Below, one piece after another: positions 24,866-33,366 of a stretch of 64,000 nt of DNA. Numbering within the stretch: position 1 is the first letter of the stretch; every line of letters starts with the position of its first letter. Both the position numbers and the translations under genes were made by a program. The notes below the pieces were generated by a model. It had not been told where the DNA came from, did not search any database, and was given only the letters and a program-made list of their open reading frames with translations. Where the stretch lies: positions 23,744 through 87,743 of the forward strand of contig JAJUGJ010000012.1 of NCBI GenBank assembly GCA_029268225.1, written 5' to 3'. Origin of the DNA: Burkholderiales bacterium (lineage in GTDB: Bacteria > Pseudomonadota > Gammaproteobacteria > Burkholderiales > Burkholderiaceae_C).

Positions 24866-25090
24866 TGTTGGTGCTCGCGCCGGGGTTCACTTGGTGCGGT
24901 TAAACGGGAAGCAGAAGGGGTGTTCGTGTCCATGGCACCACCCCGAACTGCGCTGCCCCCGCAACGGTCGGCGATCGAGTCGTCGGGTTCTTGCCCGTCG
25001 ACTCCGCTTGTGCTCTCTGCCACTGGATCGGACACGGATCTGGGAAGGTTTCACAGGTTGCAATCGCCTAGCCCGGATACCGGCCAGCAA
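24866..25090 (+). ncRNA. Cobalamin (AdoCbl) riboswitch
   Basis: Landmarks of the cobalamin aptamer appear in order: GGTGC/TTAAACGGGAAG (24900-24911), the core GCTGCCCCCGCAACGGT (24952-24968), GCCACTG and GGGAAGG, and the B12 box AGCCCGGATACCGGCC (25070-25085). It precedes btuB and the whole corrinoid operon and is followed by an intrinsic terminator, so repression should be by transcription termination when cobalamin is bound. The 386-bp gene-free stretch 24791-25176 is accounted for by the promoter, this element and the terminator. Confidence 0.95.
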
Positions 25091-25092
25091 GG

Positions 25093-25124
25093 GACAGGTC
25101 CACCTGAGGTGGACCTTGTCGTTT
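25093..25124 (+). terminator. Riboswitch expression-platform terminator
   Basis: GGTCCACC-TGA-GGTGGACC (25097-25115), extended by GACA/TGTC with a one-base bulge, forms a strong hairpin 8 bp after the B12 box. It is followed by GTTT. It lies 53 bp before the btuB start and is the likely OFF-state terminator. Confidence 0.75.
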
Positions 25125-25176
25125 CGCCCATCGCTTGCGGGGACGCAGGCCGGGCACTTGTCTCTTGATTCCAATC

Positions 25177-27039
25177 ATGTTTTGTGTGAACTCGGTGCGT
25201 GTGGCACCTGGGGTGCGTTCGGCCTTGGCCTTGGCGTGCGGTGTGGCGCTGTCTGTAAGCGAGGTGGCCATGGCGCAAAGTGCCGTGTCACCCGTGGTGG
25301 TGACGGCCACGCGTCAGGCGGTGGGGGTGACGGAGTTGCTGTCGGATGTGACGGTGATCGAGCGTGCCGAACTGGATCAGGCCGGCGCATCCACCCTCGA
25401 AGAGGTGCTGTCACGTCAACCCGGTATCCAGTTTGCGAGCAACGGTGGGCCGGGTGCCTTGTCCTCGGTGTTCATCCGCGGCACCAACAGCAGCCATGTG
25501 GTGCTGTTGATCGACGGCATGCGTGCGGGCTCGGTCACTGCGGGTGGGGTGAGTTGGTGGCGCGTGCCGGTCAGCCAGATCGAGCGCATCGAGATCGTTC
25601 GGGGGCCGGTGTCATCTCTGTACGGCAGCGATGCCATTGGTGGCGTCATCCAGATCTTCACCCGCGGGGGGCAGGGCCCCTTGAGCGTGACGGCCGATGC
25701 CGGTGTGGGTTCGCAAGGCACGGCCGCCCTCAATGCGGGTCTGTCGGGGTCGCAGGCAGGATGGCGCTACGCGCTCAATGTGGGGCGCTCGCGCACCAGT
25801 GGCATCAATGTGAAGCCGACGTCGCCTTCGCCGATGGATGCGGACAGCGACGGTTTTTCCAGCAAGAGCCTGACGGGGCGGCTGTCGTATGAGATGGCCA
25901 AGGGGCACGAGCTCGGCTTCACTTACTTCCGCAGCGAGGGTGAAAACCAGTACGACGGTTACGGTTATGCCGATGTCGATCATCGCAACAAGACGCGGGT
26001 CTCTTCGGTCAGCGCCTTTCTCAACAATCGCCTGAGCGCGAACTGGAGCAGCCAGCTGCGTCTGTCGCGCAGCACCGATGATGCGGGTGAGTACGCCGGT
26101 GCCACGCAGAGCAGCCGGGTGCATTCCAGCCAAACCCAGCTGTCGTGGCAGAACGATGTCCACACCCAGGTTGGCACGTTCTTGTTGGGCGTCGAGCGTC
26201 TGGAAGACGATGTCGATGCCAGCTCGACCTATGTCGAAACCTCGCGCGCCATGAACTCCTTGCTGGCCGGCTGGCGCGGCACCTACCTGGCGCACAGTCT
26301 GCAGGCGAATGTCCGTCACGACGACAGCACCCAGTTTGGGGATCAGAACACCGGGTCCTTGGCCTATGGGTACCGTTTCAATCCGCAATGGCGCTTGAGT
26401 GCGACCTACGGCACGGGCTTCAAGGCGCCCACCTTCAACGATCTGTATTTCCCGCTGGAGTGCTACGGGCCGGATTGCTATGGCGGGAACCCGGCATTGC
26501 GCCCTGAGACGTCACGCAACCGCGAGGCCACGCTGCATTTCGAACAGCAAGGGCACCATGTCTCGCTCACCTGGTACCTCAACCAGGTGGACAACCTGAT
26601 CGTCTGGGGCAACACCCCCGAGAACGTGGCCAAGGCACGGCTGGAAGGCCTGACCCTGAACTATGGCGGGCAAGTGGCGGGCTGGGATGTGCAAGCGAGT
26701 TACGACTACCTGGATGCCAAGGATCAGGATACGGGTGAGCGCCTGGCCAAACGTGCGCGGCACCATGCCGCAGTGTCGCTGGGCCGTCGCATCGGCCCCT
26801 GGGAAGGGCGCCTGGAATGGCAGGGCAGCGACCGTCGGGTGGAGTACCCGTACATGTCGCCCGCAGTCAAACTCTCGGGTTACAGCCTCGCCCATGTGTA
26901 TGGCGCCTACCACCTCAATGCCGAGTGGTCGGTGTTTGCACGCGTCAACAACCTGTTCAACCGCGAGCATGAGTTGACCAAGGGCTACGCGACGCCGGGC
27001 ATCAACACCTTCATCGGTGTGCGTTACACCCCGCGCTGA
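25177..27039 (+). CDS. btuB: TonB-dependent cobalamin receptor BtuB
   Basis: A 620-residue outer-membrane receptor. A signal peptide (residues 1-~33, ending AMA) is followed by a TonB-box-like SPVVVTATR. The plug domain (~50-160) includes SVFIRGTNSSHVVLLIDGMR and IERIEIVRGP-SSLYGSDAIGGVI. The 22-strand barrel ends in the aromatic-terminal pattern FIGVRYTPR. BtuB-like length and the cobalamin riboswitch directly upstream identify the substrate as corrinoid. btuF follows 12 bp downstream. Confidence 0.93.
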   Translation: MFCVNSVRVAPGVRSALALACGVALSVSEVAMAQSAVSPVVVTATRQAVGVTELLSDVTVIERAELDQAGASTLEEVLSRQPGIQFASNGGPGALSSVFIRGTNSSHVVLLIDGMRAGSVTAGGVSWWRVPVSQIERIEIVRGPVSSLYGSDAIGGVIQIFTRGGQGPLSVTADAGVGSQGTAALNAGLSGSQAGWRYALNVGRSRTSGINVKPTSPSPMDADSDGFSSKSLTGRLSYEMAKGHELGFTYFRSEGENQYDGYGYADVDHRNKTRVSSVSAFLNNRLSANWSSQLRLSRSTDDAGEYAGATQSSRVHSSQTQLSWQNDVHTQVGTFLLGVERLEDDVDASSTYVETSRAMNSLLAGWRGTYLAHSLQANVRHDDSTQFGDQNTGSLAYGYRFNPQWRLSATYGTGFKAPTFNDLYFPLECYGPDCYGGNPALRPETSRNREATLHFEQQGHHVSLTWYLNQVDNLIVWGNTPENVAKARLEGLTLNYGGQVAGWDVQASYDYLDAKDQDTGERLAKRARHHAAVSLGRRIGPWEGRLEWQGSDRRVEYPYMSPAVKLSGYSLAHVYGAYHLNAEWSVFARVNNLFNREHELTKGYATPGINTFIGVRYTPR

Positions 27040-27051
27040 GCGCTCTGAACC

Positions 27052-27834
27052 ATGATGCGCCTCGCTTTTCGACTGTTGTGGATCATGCTGGCCATGGGCC
27101 TTGGCATGGCTCAGGGCGGTTGGGCGGCACCACGGCGCATCGTGTCGCTCGACCTGTGCACGGACTGGATGCTGGCTCGCCACGCTGACCGTGGGCAGAT
27201 TCGGGCTTTGTCGCCTTGGCACCGGCAGTATCCGGTCGCCTGGATCGACACGCACTGGCCGGTGCACGACGGCACCCTGGAGCAATTGGTCGCGCTGCAG
27301 CCTGACCTGGTGCTGGTTGGGCAATACAACGCACCGCTGTTGCGCGCCCGTCTGCAGGCGCTGGGCGTGCGGGTGGAGGTGTTGCCCCTGCCGCAAAGCC
27401 TGTCCGACATCCGTGCCTACGAGCAGCGGGTGCTGGGTCTGCTGGGCAAGCCACTGACGCTGGCCAGCGAAGAGCCTGAGGCGGTGCGCATGCCGGCACC
27501 TCGGCCGCGCCTGCTGTTGCTGGGCCCCAATGGTGTCGGGACGGGACGAGGCACCATGGAAGACGACATCCTGGTGCGTGCCGGCTGGGACAACGATGTC
27601 CAGGCGCAGGGCTATGTGCAACTGGATCTGGAGCGCATGGCAGCCCATCCGCCAGATGCCGTGCTGTGGGCGGCACCATCGAGCCGGGCGCTGGCCAACC
27701 GTTTTGCGGAGCACCCGGTGCTCAAGCGGGTCATTCCCCCATCACGTTGGCTGACGACCGATTACTGGCGTTGGCAATGCCCAGGGCCCTGGACCTGGGA
27801 TCTGATCAGGCAGTTGCAGCAATGGCACGGTTGA
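27052..27834 (+). CDS. btuF: Cobalamin ABC transporter substrate-binding protein BtuF
   Basis: A 260-residue periplasmic helical-backbone binding protein with a signal peptide (MMRLAFRLLWIMLAMGLG, cleavage near GGWA). Class III binding-protein features are RRIVSLDLCTDWML, LVALQPDLVLVGQYN and a C-terminal WLTTDYWRWQCPG. It hands corrinoid to BtuCD. Two ATG codons in tandem start the gene. The end overlaps btuC by 13 bp. Confidence 0.87.
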   Translation: MMRLAFRLLWIMLAMGLGMAQGGWAAPRRIVSLDLCTDWMLARHADRGQIRALSPWHRQYPVAWIDTHWPVHDGTLEQLVALQPDLVLVGQYNAPLLRARLQALGVRVEVLPLPQSLSDIRAYEQRVLGLLGKPLTLASEEPEAVRMPAPRPRLLLLGPNGVGTGRGTMEDDILVRAGWDNDVQAQGYVQLDLERMAAHPPDAVLWAAPSSRALANRFAEHPVLKRVIPPSRWLTTDYWRWQCPGPWTWDLIRQLQQWHG

Positions 27835-28817
27835 ACGCATCCACCCCGTGGGTACTGGGGCTCTTGCTGTGCGTGACGGTGGTGCTGTCACTGGCCATGG
27901 GCTCGACGTCGGTGCCGGTGTGGGCCGGACTGCGCGACTGGGCGCAAGGGCATGACACGGCTGCTGCCATCATCATGGGTGAGATTCGCTTGCCTCGAAC
28001 CCTTCTGGCGGTAGTCATCGGGGCCGCGTTGGGCTTCAGTGGCGCGGCCTTGCAGGGGCTGCTGCGCAACCCGCTCGCTGACCCGGGTTTGACGGGGGCC
28101 AGCCAGGGCGCTGCACTGGGTGCCGCAGCGGTGTTTTACTTCGGCCTTTTTGCCTGGGCGGGCGAGGCCGCTCCCGCGCTGGCAGGTCTGATCGGGGCGG
28201 GCGTGGCGCTGGTGCTGATGCTGGCTTTGGCAGGTTCTTCCCGACCGGCCATGGTGATCATGGCCGGTTTGGCGATTTCCACGGTGACCGGCGCGGCCCT
28301 GGCCATTGTCCTGAACTTTGCGCCCAACCCTTATGCCCTGCAAGAGTTGGTTTTCTGGCTGCTGGGCTCGGTGTCCGAGCGCGGACTGTCTCACCTCCTG
28401 TGGTTGATGCCCCCGTGCCTGCTGGGGGCGGTGCTGATCTGGCGTCAGCGCGGCTTGCTGATGGCCCTGAGTCTCGGCGAGCAAGTGGCCGCCAGCATGG
28501 GCCTGTCTCTGCGAGGTGGCAGCCGCCAGGTGGTGCTCGGCGTGGCCTTGCTCGTGGGCGCCTCGGTGTCGGTGGCGGGCAGCATCGGTTTCGTGGGTTT
28601 GCTGGTGCCCCATCTGATCCGACCCTGGGTGGGGCATCGCCCCGACCGTTTGCTTTGGCCATCTGCCTTGGCTGGCGGCATCCTGGTGTGCCTGGCAGAC
28701 GTCTGCGTACGCGGGTTGCCGCCGGGCCGTGAGCTCAAGCTGGGCGTGCTCACGTCCTTGCTGGGCGCGCCTTTGTTCATCTGGCTGGTCTGGAAGGATC
28801 GCAAGCGATGGCTCTGA
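27822..28817 (+). CDS. btuC: Cobalamin ABC transporter permease BtuC (FecCD family)
   Basis: A 331-residue FecCD-type permease with about nine to ten membrane helices. Family motifs are RLPRTLLAVVIGAALGFSGAALQGLLRNPLADP (split across helix 2 and its loop), the ATPase-contact loop around LSLGEQVAASMGL, and GFVGLLVPHLIR. Start is at MARLNAS (27822), overlapping btuF. It forms the inner-membrane channel for corrinoid with BtuD. Confidence 0.92.
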   Translation: MARLNASTPWVLGLLLCVTVVLSLAMGSTSVPVWAGLRDWAQGHDTAAAIIMGEIRLPRTLLAVVIGAALGFSGAALQGLLRNPLADPGLTGASQGAALGAAAVFYFGLFAWAGEAAPALAGLIGAGVALVLMLALAGSSRPAMVIMAGLAISTVTGAALAIVLNFAPNPYALQELVFWLLGSVSERGLSHLLWLMPPCLLGAVLIWRQRGLLMALSLGEQVAASMGLSLRGGSRQVVLGVALLVGASVSVAGSIGFVGLLVPHLIRPWVGHRPDRLLWPSALAGGILVCLADVCVRGLPPGRELKLGVLTSLLGAPLFIWLVWKDRKRWL

Positions 28818-29536
28818 TCCGAACGCAGCATGTGCGCCTGGGTGCACGCCTGAGTGATGTCTCGCTGACCGTGGCGCCAGGCGAGATGCTGGGCATCATT
28901 GGGCCCAACGGTGCCGGCAAGTCAAGCTTGCTGCAATGCCTGGCAGGTCTGCTGCCCTGCGAGGGGGAAGTCTGGCTTGCGGGGCAGCCTTTGGCTGCAT
29001 TGCCTCCTCGGCAACGCGCTCAGCAACTGGGTTACCTGCCCCAGGCCTGCGACAGCGCCTGGTCCTTGAGCGTGGCCGACATCGTGGCGCTGGGGCGTTT
29101 GCCCTGGGCCGACCAGAACCGCGACGCGATGCAACGCGCCATGACGCAAGCAGGCGTGCTCGCCCTGCAAGGTCGGCAGGTCGATCACCTGTCCGGCGGG
29201 GAGCAAGCCCGTGTGTGGCTGGCGCGGGTGCTGGCCGGGGAGCCGCGTGTGCTGCTCGCTGATGAGCCTATCGCCAGTCTGGACCTCTATCACCAACGCA
29301 ATGTGATGGACGTGCTGCGTCGCTATGCCCACGCTGAGCGTGCGGTGGTGCTGGCCTTGCATGACCTGAGCCTCGCGGCGCGTTACTGTGACCAGCTTTG
29401 TCTGCTTGATCAGGGGCGGGTGCGCGCGCTGGGCTCGCCCGCCGAGGTGCTCACCGAAGCGCATCTGTCTGCGGTGTTCCGCGTGCCGGTGCATGTGGAC
29501 CTGAGCGCCTCTCCCCCCGTGATCCTGGTTCGATGA
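28808..29536 (+). CDS. btuD: Cobalamin ABC transporter ATPase BtuD
   Basis: A 242-residue ABC ATPase. Walker A is GPNGAGKS (32-39), the signature LSGGE (128-132), Walker B VLLADEP (148-154), and the switch His is in LALHDLS. It overlaps btuC by 10 bp. It powers corrinoid import with BtuC and BtuF. Length and neighbours match the iron-siderophore/B12 subfamily, and the operon context fixes B12. Confidence 0.92.
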   Translation: MALIRTQHVRLGARLSDVSLTVAPGEMLGIIGPNGAGKSSLLQCLAGLLPCEGEVWLAGQPLAALPPRQRAQQLGYLPQACDSAWSLSVADIVALGRLPWADQNRDAMQRAMTQAGVLALQGRQVDHLSGGEQARVWLARVLAGEPRVLLADEPIASLDLYHQRNVMDVLRRYAHAERAVVLALHDLSLAARYCDQLCLLDQGRVRALGSPAEVLTEAHLSAVFRVPVHVDLSASPPVILVR

Positions 29537-29558
29537 TGTTGCTGACCGATTGATCGCC

Positions 29559-30107
29559 ATGGCGCTGAAACCCACAGGCAAGCTCGACGAGCTGTGCTAT
29601 CCCTTCATTTTCGAGTCCTCGGCGCTGTGTGACTTCGAGGTGGTGACCGATGAGCTCTGCGGTCACATCGGTGCGGTCCTCTCGCTGCTGCCTGCCGAGA
29701 TGTCGGACATCGCCCAGGATCTGGACCGCCTGCAGCCGCTGGCGTTTCACGTCAACGGCTCCATCCGTGGACGACTGGCCATCGAGGAGGCCGACATCGC
29801 CTGGCTGCAGTCACGGCAGGACCATTACCGCCAGGAGGTGGCCGAACGCATCCGTGGCTTTGTGTTACCACGTGGCGAGATGCCGGTGCCGCACCTGCAC
29901 CTGGCGCGCTCGGCGGCCAAGAAGGCCATCCGAGCGATGGTGCGTGTCGACCAGGAAGGCAAAGATGTGCCGCCCGAGTTGCCGCGCCTGTGCAACCTGA
30001 TGTGCAACTTCTTCTTCACGCTGACCTTGGTGATCAACCAGCGGCGTGGCCATGCCGAAACCCCTTTCATCAGCAAGAGCTACGGCAAAGCGCCTGTCGT
30101 GAGCTGA
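29559..30107 (+). CDS. PduO-like cobalamin adenosyltransferase-related protein (N-terminally short)
   Basis: A 182-residue helical protein. The C-terminal part resembles PduO-type ATP:cob(I)alamin adenosyltransferase: FVLPRGEMPVPHLHLARSAAKKAIRA corresponds to the LPGG..ALH.AR..RRAER stretch and is followed by CNLMCNFFFTLTLVINQR. The usual N-terminal ATP-binding region (TRTGD.G.T) is missing, and several catalytic Arg positions differ. It may be an inactive or repurposed homologue, perhaps a corrinoid carrier. It lies between btuD (22 bp) and cobO (27 bp). ATG 29559 is preferred over TTG 29550. Confidence 0.7.
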   Translation: MALKPTGKLDELCYPFIFESSALCDFEVVTDELCGHIGAVLSLLPAEMSDIAQDLDRLQPLAFHVNGSIRGRLAIEEADIAWLQSRQDHYRQEVAERIRGFVLPRGEMPVPHLHLARSAAKKAIRAMVRVDQEGKDVPPELPRLCNLMCNFFFTLTLVINQRRGHAETPFISKSYGKAPVVS

Positions 30108-30134
30108 ATTGTTTATTGCCTGCCCCCGAATCTC

Positions 30135-30704
30135 ATGGACATCCAGAACCCACCCACCGAAGCCCCTCAGCAACGCGAACACGCCGAACGTCGTGGCCTG
30201 CTCATCGTCAACACCGGCGATGGCAAGGGCAAGAGCACGGCCGCCTTTGGCCTGGCCCTGCGCGCATTTGGCCGCGGCAAGGCCGTGCGCATCTTCCAGT
30301 TCATGAAAGTGCCCTCGGCCCGTTTTGGTGAGCACCGTGCTTTCGAGCAACTGGGCATCCCCATTGAAGGTCTGGGGGACGGCTTCAGCTGGAAGAGCAA
30401 GGACCTGGAGCGTTCGGCGCAACTGGCCCGCGAGGGTTGGCAGCGCGCCGCAGCCGCCATCACCAGTGGCGAGCATTTTCTGGTCGTGCTCGACGAACTG
30501 ACCTATCCGCTCATCTATGGCTGGGTGCCGCTCGACGAGGTCGTGCAGACCCTGAAGCACCGTCCCAAAGAGGTGCACGTGGTGTTGACCGGGCGTGACT
30601 GCCCGCCGGAGATCATCGAGATCGCCGACACGGTCAGTGAGGTCAAGAAGATCAAGCATGCCTACGAAGCGGGCATTCCTGCGCAACGTGGCATCGAAGA
30701 CTGA
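30135..30704 (+). CDS. cobO: Cob(I)yrinic acid a,c-diamide adenosyltransferase CobO/BtuR
   Basis: A 189-residue CobA/CobO/BtuR enzyme. The P-loop GDGKGKST is at residues 28-35, followed by [30 protein letters not shown] and [15 protein letters not shown]. It transfers the adenosyl group of ATP to Co(I) corrinoid. A true adenosyltransferase here makes the neighbouring PduO-like protein redundant for that reaction. cobT follows after 13 bp. Confidence 0.95.
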   Translation: MDIQNPPTEAPQQREHAERRGLLIVNTGDGKGKSTAAFGLALRAFGRGKAVRIFQFMKVPSARFGEHRAFEQLGIPIEGLGDGFSWKSKDLERSAQLAREGWQRAAAAITSGEHFLVVLDELTYPLIYGWVPLDEVVQTLKHRPKEVHVVLTGRDCPPEIIEIADTVSEVKKIKHAYEAGIPAQRGIED

Positions 30705-30717
30705 GACAAAGACGACC

Positions 30718-31782
30718 ATGAGCCTGGACCTGCCCCTGATCACCGACCTGCGCGATGCCGCCTTGGCCCGGCGCCTGCAGCACCTCATCGACCACAAGAC
30801 CAAACCTCTGGGTGCGCTGGGCCAGCTTGAGAGCCTGGCACACCAGATCGGGCTCATCCTGCGCAGCGAGCAGCCGCAATTGCAGCAGCCTCAGATGGTG
30901 GTGTTCGCTGCCGACCATGGTTTGGCCTCACGCGGCGTGTCGGCGTATCCCAGCGACGTGACCTGGCAGATGGTCGAGAACTTTCTGGCTGGTGGCGCTG
31001 CCGTCAGTGTGCTGGCCCGTCAACACGGCCTGGCGCTCACCGTGGTGGATGCAGGGGTGGCGCGTGACCTGGCGCCGCGCGCGGCGCTGCAGATTCGCAA
31101 AGTCGCTCATGGCACCGCCGATTGTTCGACGCAGCCGGCCATGACCGAGGCGCAGTGCCTGCAAGCGATCCGTCACGGACGTGAGGTGGTGCAAGGCTTG
31201 CCCGGCAACGCCTTGCTGCTCGGCGAGATGGGCATCGGCAACACCTCCAGTGCCGCCCTGTTGATGGCACGCCTCACGGGTGAGCCCATCGAAGTGTGCG
31301 CGGGGCGGGGCACGGGGCTGGATGACGCGGGACTGGCTCGCAAGCTGGCTGTGCTGCGTGCCGCTTTGACACAGCATGAGCAGGTCCGGCAGCCCCTGGC
31401 CGTGCTGGCCGCGCTCGGTGGCTTCGAGATCGCCCAGATGGTGGGGGCCATCCTGCAGGCGGCGGCCGAGAACCGTGTCATCGTCGTTGACGGCTTCATC
31501 ACCACCAGCGCTGTGCTCGTGGCATCTCGTCTGGACCCCTTGGTGCTGCAGCGCTGCGTGTTTGCCCACCAGTCCGATGAGGCTGGGCATGGCCGCCTGT
31601 TGGCTCACCTGGGTGTCCAAGCCTTGCTCAAGCTCAACCTGCGTCTCGGTGAAGGATCGGGGGCGGCTTTGTCGTGGCCTCTGTTGGCATCGGCTTGCGC
31701 CATCTTGCGAGAGATGGCCAGCTTCGAGGCTGCCGGCGTCACGGCCTCTGACGACGACGCCGGACAGTCCCGCGCTGGCTGA
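30718..31782 (+). CDS. cobT: Nicotinate-nucleotide:DMB phosphoribosyltransferase CobT
   Basis: A 354-residue enzyme that makes alpha-ribazole-5'-phosphate from nicotinate mononucleotide and dimethylbenzimidazole. Motifs are DHKTKPLGALGQLE, FAADHGLASRGVSAYP, GEMGIGNTSSAA and LGEGSGAALSW, with the catalytic Glu (residue 312). Start is at MSLDLP (30718), after cobO. It supplies the lower-ligand nucleotide for CobS. Confidence 0.95.
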   Translation: MSLDLPLITDLRDAALARRLQHLIDHKTKPLGALGQLESLAHQIGLILRSEQPQLQQPQMVVFAADHGLASRGVSAYPSDVTWQMVENFLAGGAAVSVLARQHGLALTVVDAGVARDLAPRAALQIRKVAHGTADCSTQPAMTEAQCLQAIRHGREVVQGLPGNALLLGEMGIGNTSSAALLMARLTGEPIEVCAGRGTGLDDAGLARKLAVLRAALTQHEQVRQPLAVLAALGGFEIAQMVGAILQAAAENRVIVVDGFITTSAVLVASRLDPLVLQRCVFAHQSDEAGHGRLLAHLGVQALLKLNLRLGEGSGAALSWPLLASACAILREMASFEAAGVTASDDDAGQSRAG

Positions 31783-31803
31783 ACCTACAGGCAAGATGTC
31801 GCC

Positions 31804-32673
31804 ATGCGTTTCCTGATCCACGAAGTTCGCCTGTTTTTCATCGCGCTGCAGTTCTTCACGCGGGTGCCTGTGCCCGCCTGGGTGGGCTACCAGCCGGATT
31901 GGTTGCAGGCTTGCCAGCGCTATTTCCCGCTGGTTGGGGCGCTGGTCGGCTGTGCGGGGGCCCTGGGGCTGGCCCTGGCCGCCAATTGGTGGCCACCCAT
32001 GATCGCGGTCCTCCTGTCCATGGCCTTGACCGTTTGGTTGACAGGGGGCTTTCACGAAGACGGGTGGGCCGATACCTGCGACGCTTTGGGCGGTACCGTC
32101 AGCCGTGAGCGCGCGCTGGAGATCATGAAGGACTCGCGCATCGGCTCTTACGGGTCCCTGGGCCTCATTCTGTTGCTCGGCCTCAAGGCCGCCACCTTGA
32201 GCGCTTTGGCGACCCCCTTGGTGAGTGAGTTGCACAGCGCCCAGAGCAGCCACATCCATCAGGTCTTGCTCGCGTGGACCATGATGGCACTGATCTGGTG
32301 TCACACCGGTTCACGCCTGGTGGCCGTGTGGATGATTCGCTTGCTGCCTTATGGGGGCGACCTCGAGCATGCCAAGGCCAAGCCATTGGGGCTGCAGGCC
32401 ACTTGGGGCCAGGTGTGGGCGGCCACGGCATGGACCGTGGCCGTGGCCGCCATCATGTGGTTGTGGCTCGCACAGTCCGGCTGGCCCACGGGCACCTTGG
32501 GCATCGCCCTGGGACGGGCCGCCTTGGCCATGCTGATCGGCGGTTTCTTTTGCTGGCGCTGGTTCAAGCGCCGACTGGGTGGCTTCACCGGCGACACCCT
32601 GGGTGCGACCCAGCAACTCACCGAAGTGATGGGTTTGCTGGCCTGGCTCACGGTCATCCACCCGGTTGGCTGA
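31804..32673 (+). CDS. cobS: Adenosylcobinamide-GDP ribazoletransferase CobS
   Basis: A 289-residue integral membrane enzyme with several membrane helices. The family motifs are FFTRVPVPAWV near the N-terminus and GGFHEDGWADTCDALGG, whose acidic residues bind metal, followed by IMKDSRIGSYG. It joins adenosylcobinamide-GDP and alpha-ribazole to form (phospho)cobalamin, the last assembly step. It lies 21 bp after cobT and 18 bp before cobC. Confidence 0.94.
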   Translation: MRFLIHEVRLFFIALQFFTRVPVPAWVGYQPDWLQACQRYFPLVGALVGCAGALGLALAANWWPPMIAVLLSMALTVWLTGGFHEDGWADTCDALGGTVSRERALEIMKDSRIGSYGSLGLILLLGLKAATLSALATPLVSELHSAQSSHIHQVLLAWTMMALIWCHTGSRLVAVWMIRLLPYGGDLEHAKAKPLGLQATWGQVWAATAWTVAVAAIMWLWLAQSGWPTGTLGIALGRAALAMLIGGFFCWRWFKRRLGGFTGDTLGATQQLTEVMGLLAWLTVIHPVG

Positions 32674-32691
32674 GTTCAGGTTCGCACTGCC

Positions 32692-33366
32692 ATGATGGCC
32701 CCCCCCAACGTTCCTCACGTCATGGCCTGGCGTCACCCTCGGCCAGTGGGAGCCGAGGGGCGTTGCATTGGTCGAACCAACCTGCCGGTGGACCGTCGCA
32801 AGGCGAAGCGCCTGGCCCATCGCATCCGCCGTGCGGCCCGCCAGCACGGCTGGCCGCGCGTGGTTCACACCTCATCGTTGCAGCGTTGCGCGGCCGTCGG
32901 GCGCCAACTGCGCCATTGGGGCTGGCGCCATCACATTCACGATGATCTGCTGGAGATGGACTTCGGCGCCTGGGATGGCCTCTGCTGGTCGCAGATTGCC
33001 CATGCCGACGTGGATGCCTGGTGCCAGGACTTTGCGCATCACGCGCCGGGTGGCGGAGAGAGTTTGAACGCCATGCTGCAGCGGGTGGCATGCAGTTTGG
33101 CCCGGCTGTCGACCCATGCCAGCCGGCTTCAGGCCGCGACTTCGATCTCTTCACCATACGCCGCCGGCCACGACGACAACGCGTCCGTGCCGGTGCTGAT
33201 CGTTGCCCACGCAGGCTGGATCCTTTCTGCACGCTGGGTCGTTCGCCACACCGCAGCGCCGACCCACGCAGGTGAGTGGCCTCCAGCACCCCGCTATGGC
33301 GAGCCCTGTGCCTGGTCCGCCACCTCGCTTCAATACCGGCCGGTCGAGCCCGCCAGCCGCAGATAG
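32692..33366 (+). CDS. cobC: Histidine phosphatase, probable alpha-ribazole phosphatase CobC
   Basis: A 224-residue histidine-phosphatase-superfamily protein. The catalytic RH is seen as WRHPRP (Arg14, His15). Further features are VVHTSSLQRC, LLEMDFGAWDG and the second His in IVAHAGWI. CobC removes phosphate from alpha-ribazole-5'-phosphate or cobalamin-5'-phosphate. The N-terminal motif differs slightly from the usual xRHG, but the operon position after cobS supports the call. The last 37 bp overlap clsB on the other strand. Confidence 0.82.
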   Translation: MMAPPNVPHVMAWRHPRPVGAEGRCIGRTNLPVDRRKAKRLAHRIRRAARQHGWPRVVHTSSLQRCAAVGRQLRHWGWRHHIHDDLLEMDFGAWDGLCWSQIAHADVDAWCQDFAHHAPGGGESLNAMLQRVACSLARLSTHASRLQAATSISSPYAAGHDDNASVPVLIVAHAGWILSARWVVRHTAAPTHAGEWPPAPRYGEPCAWSATSLQYRPVEPASRR

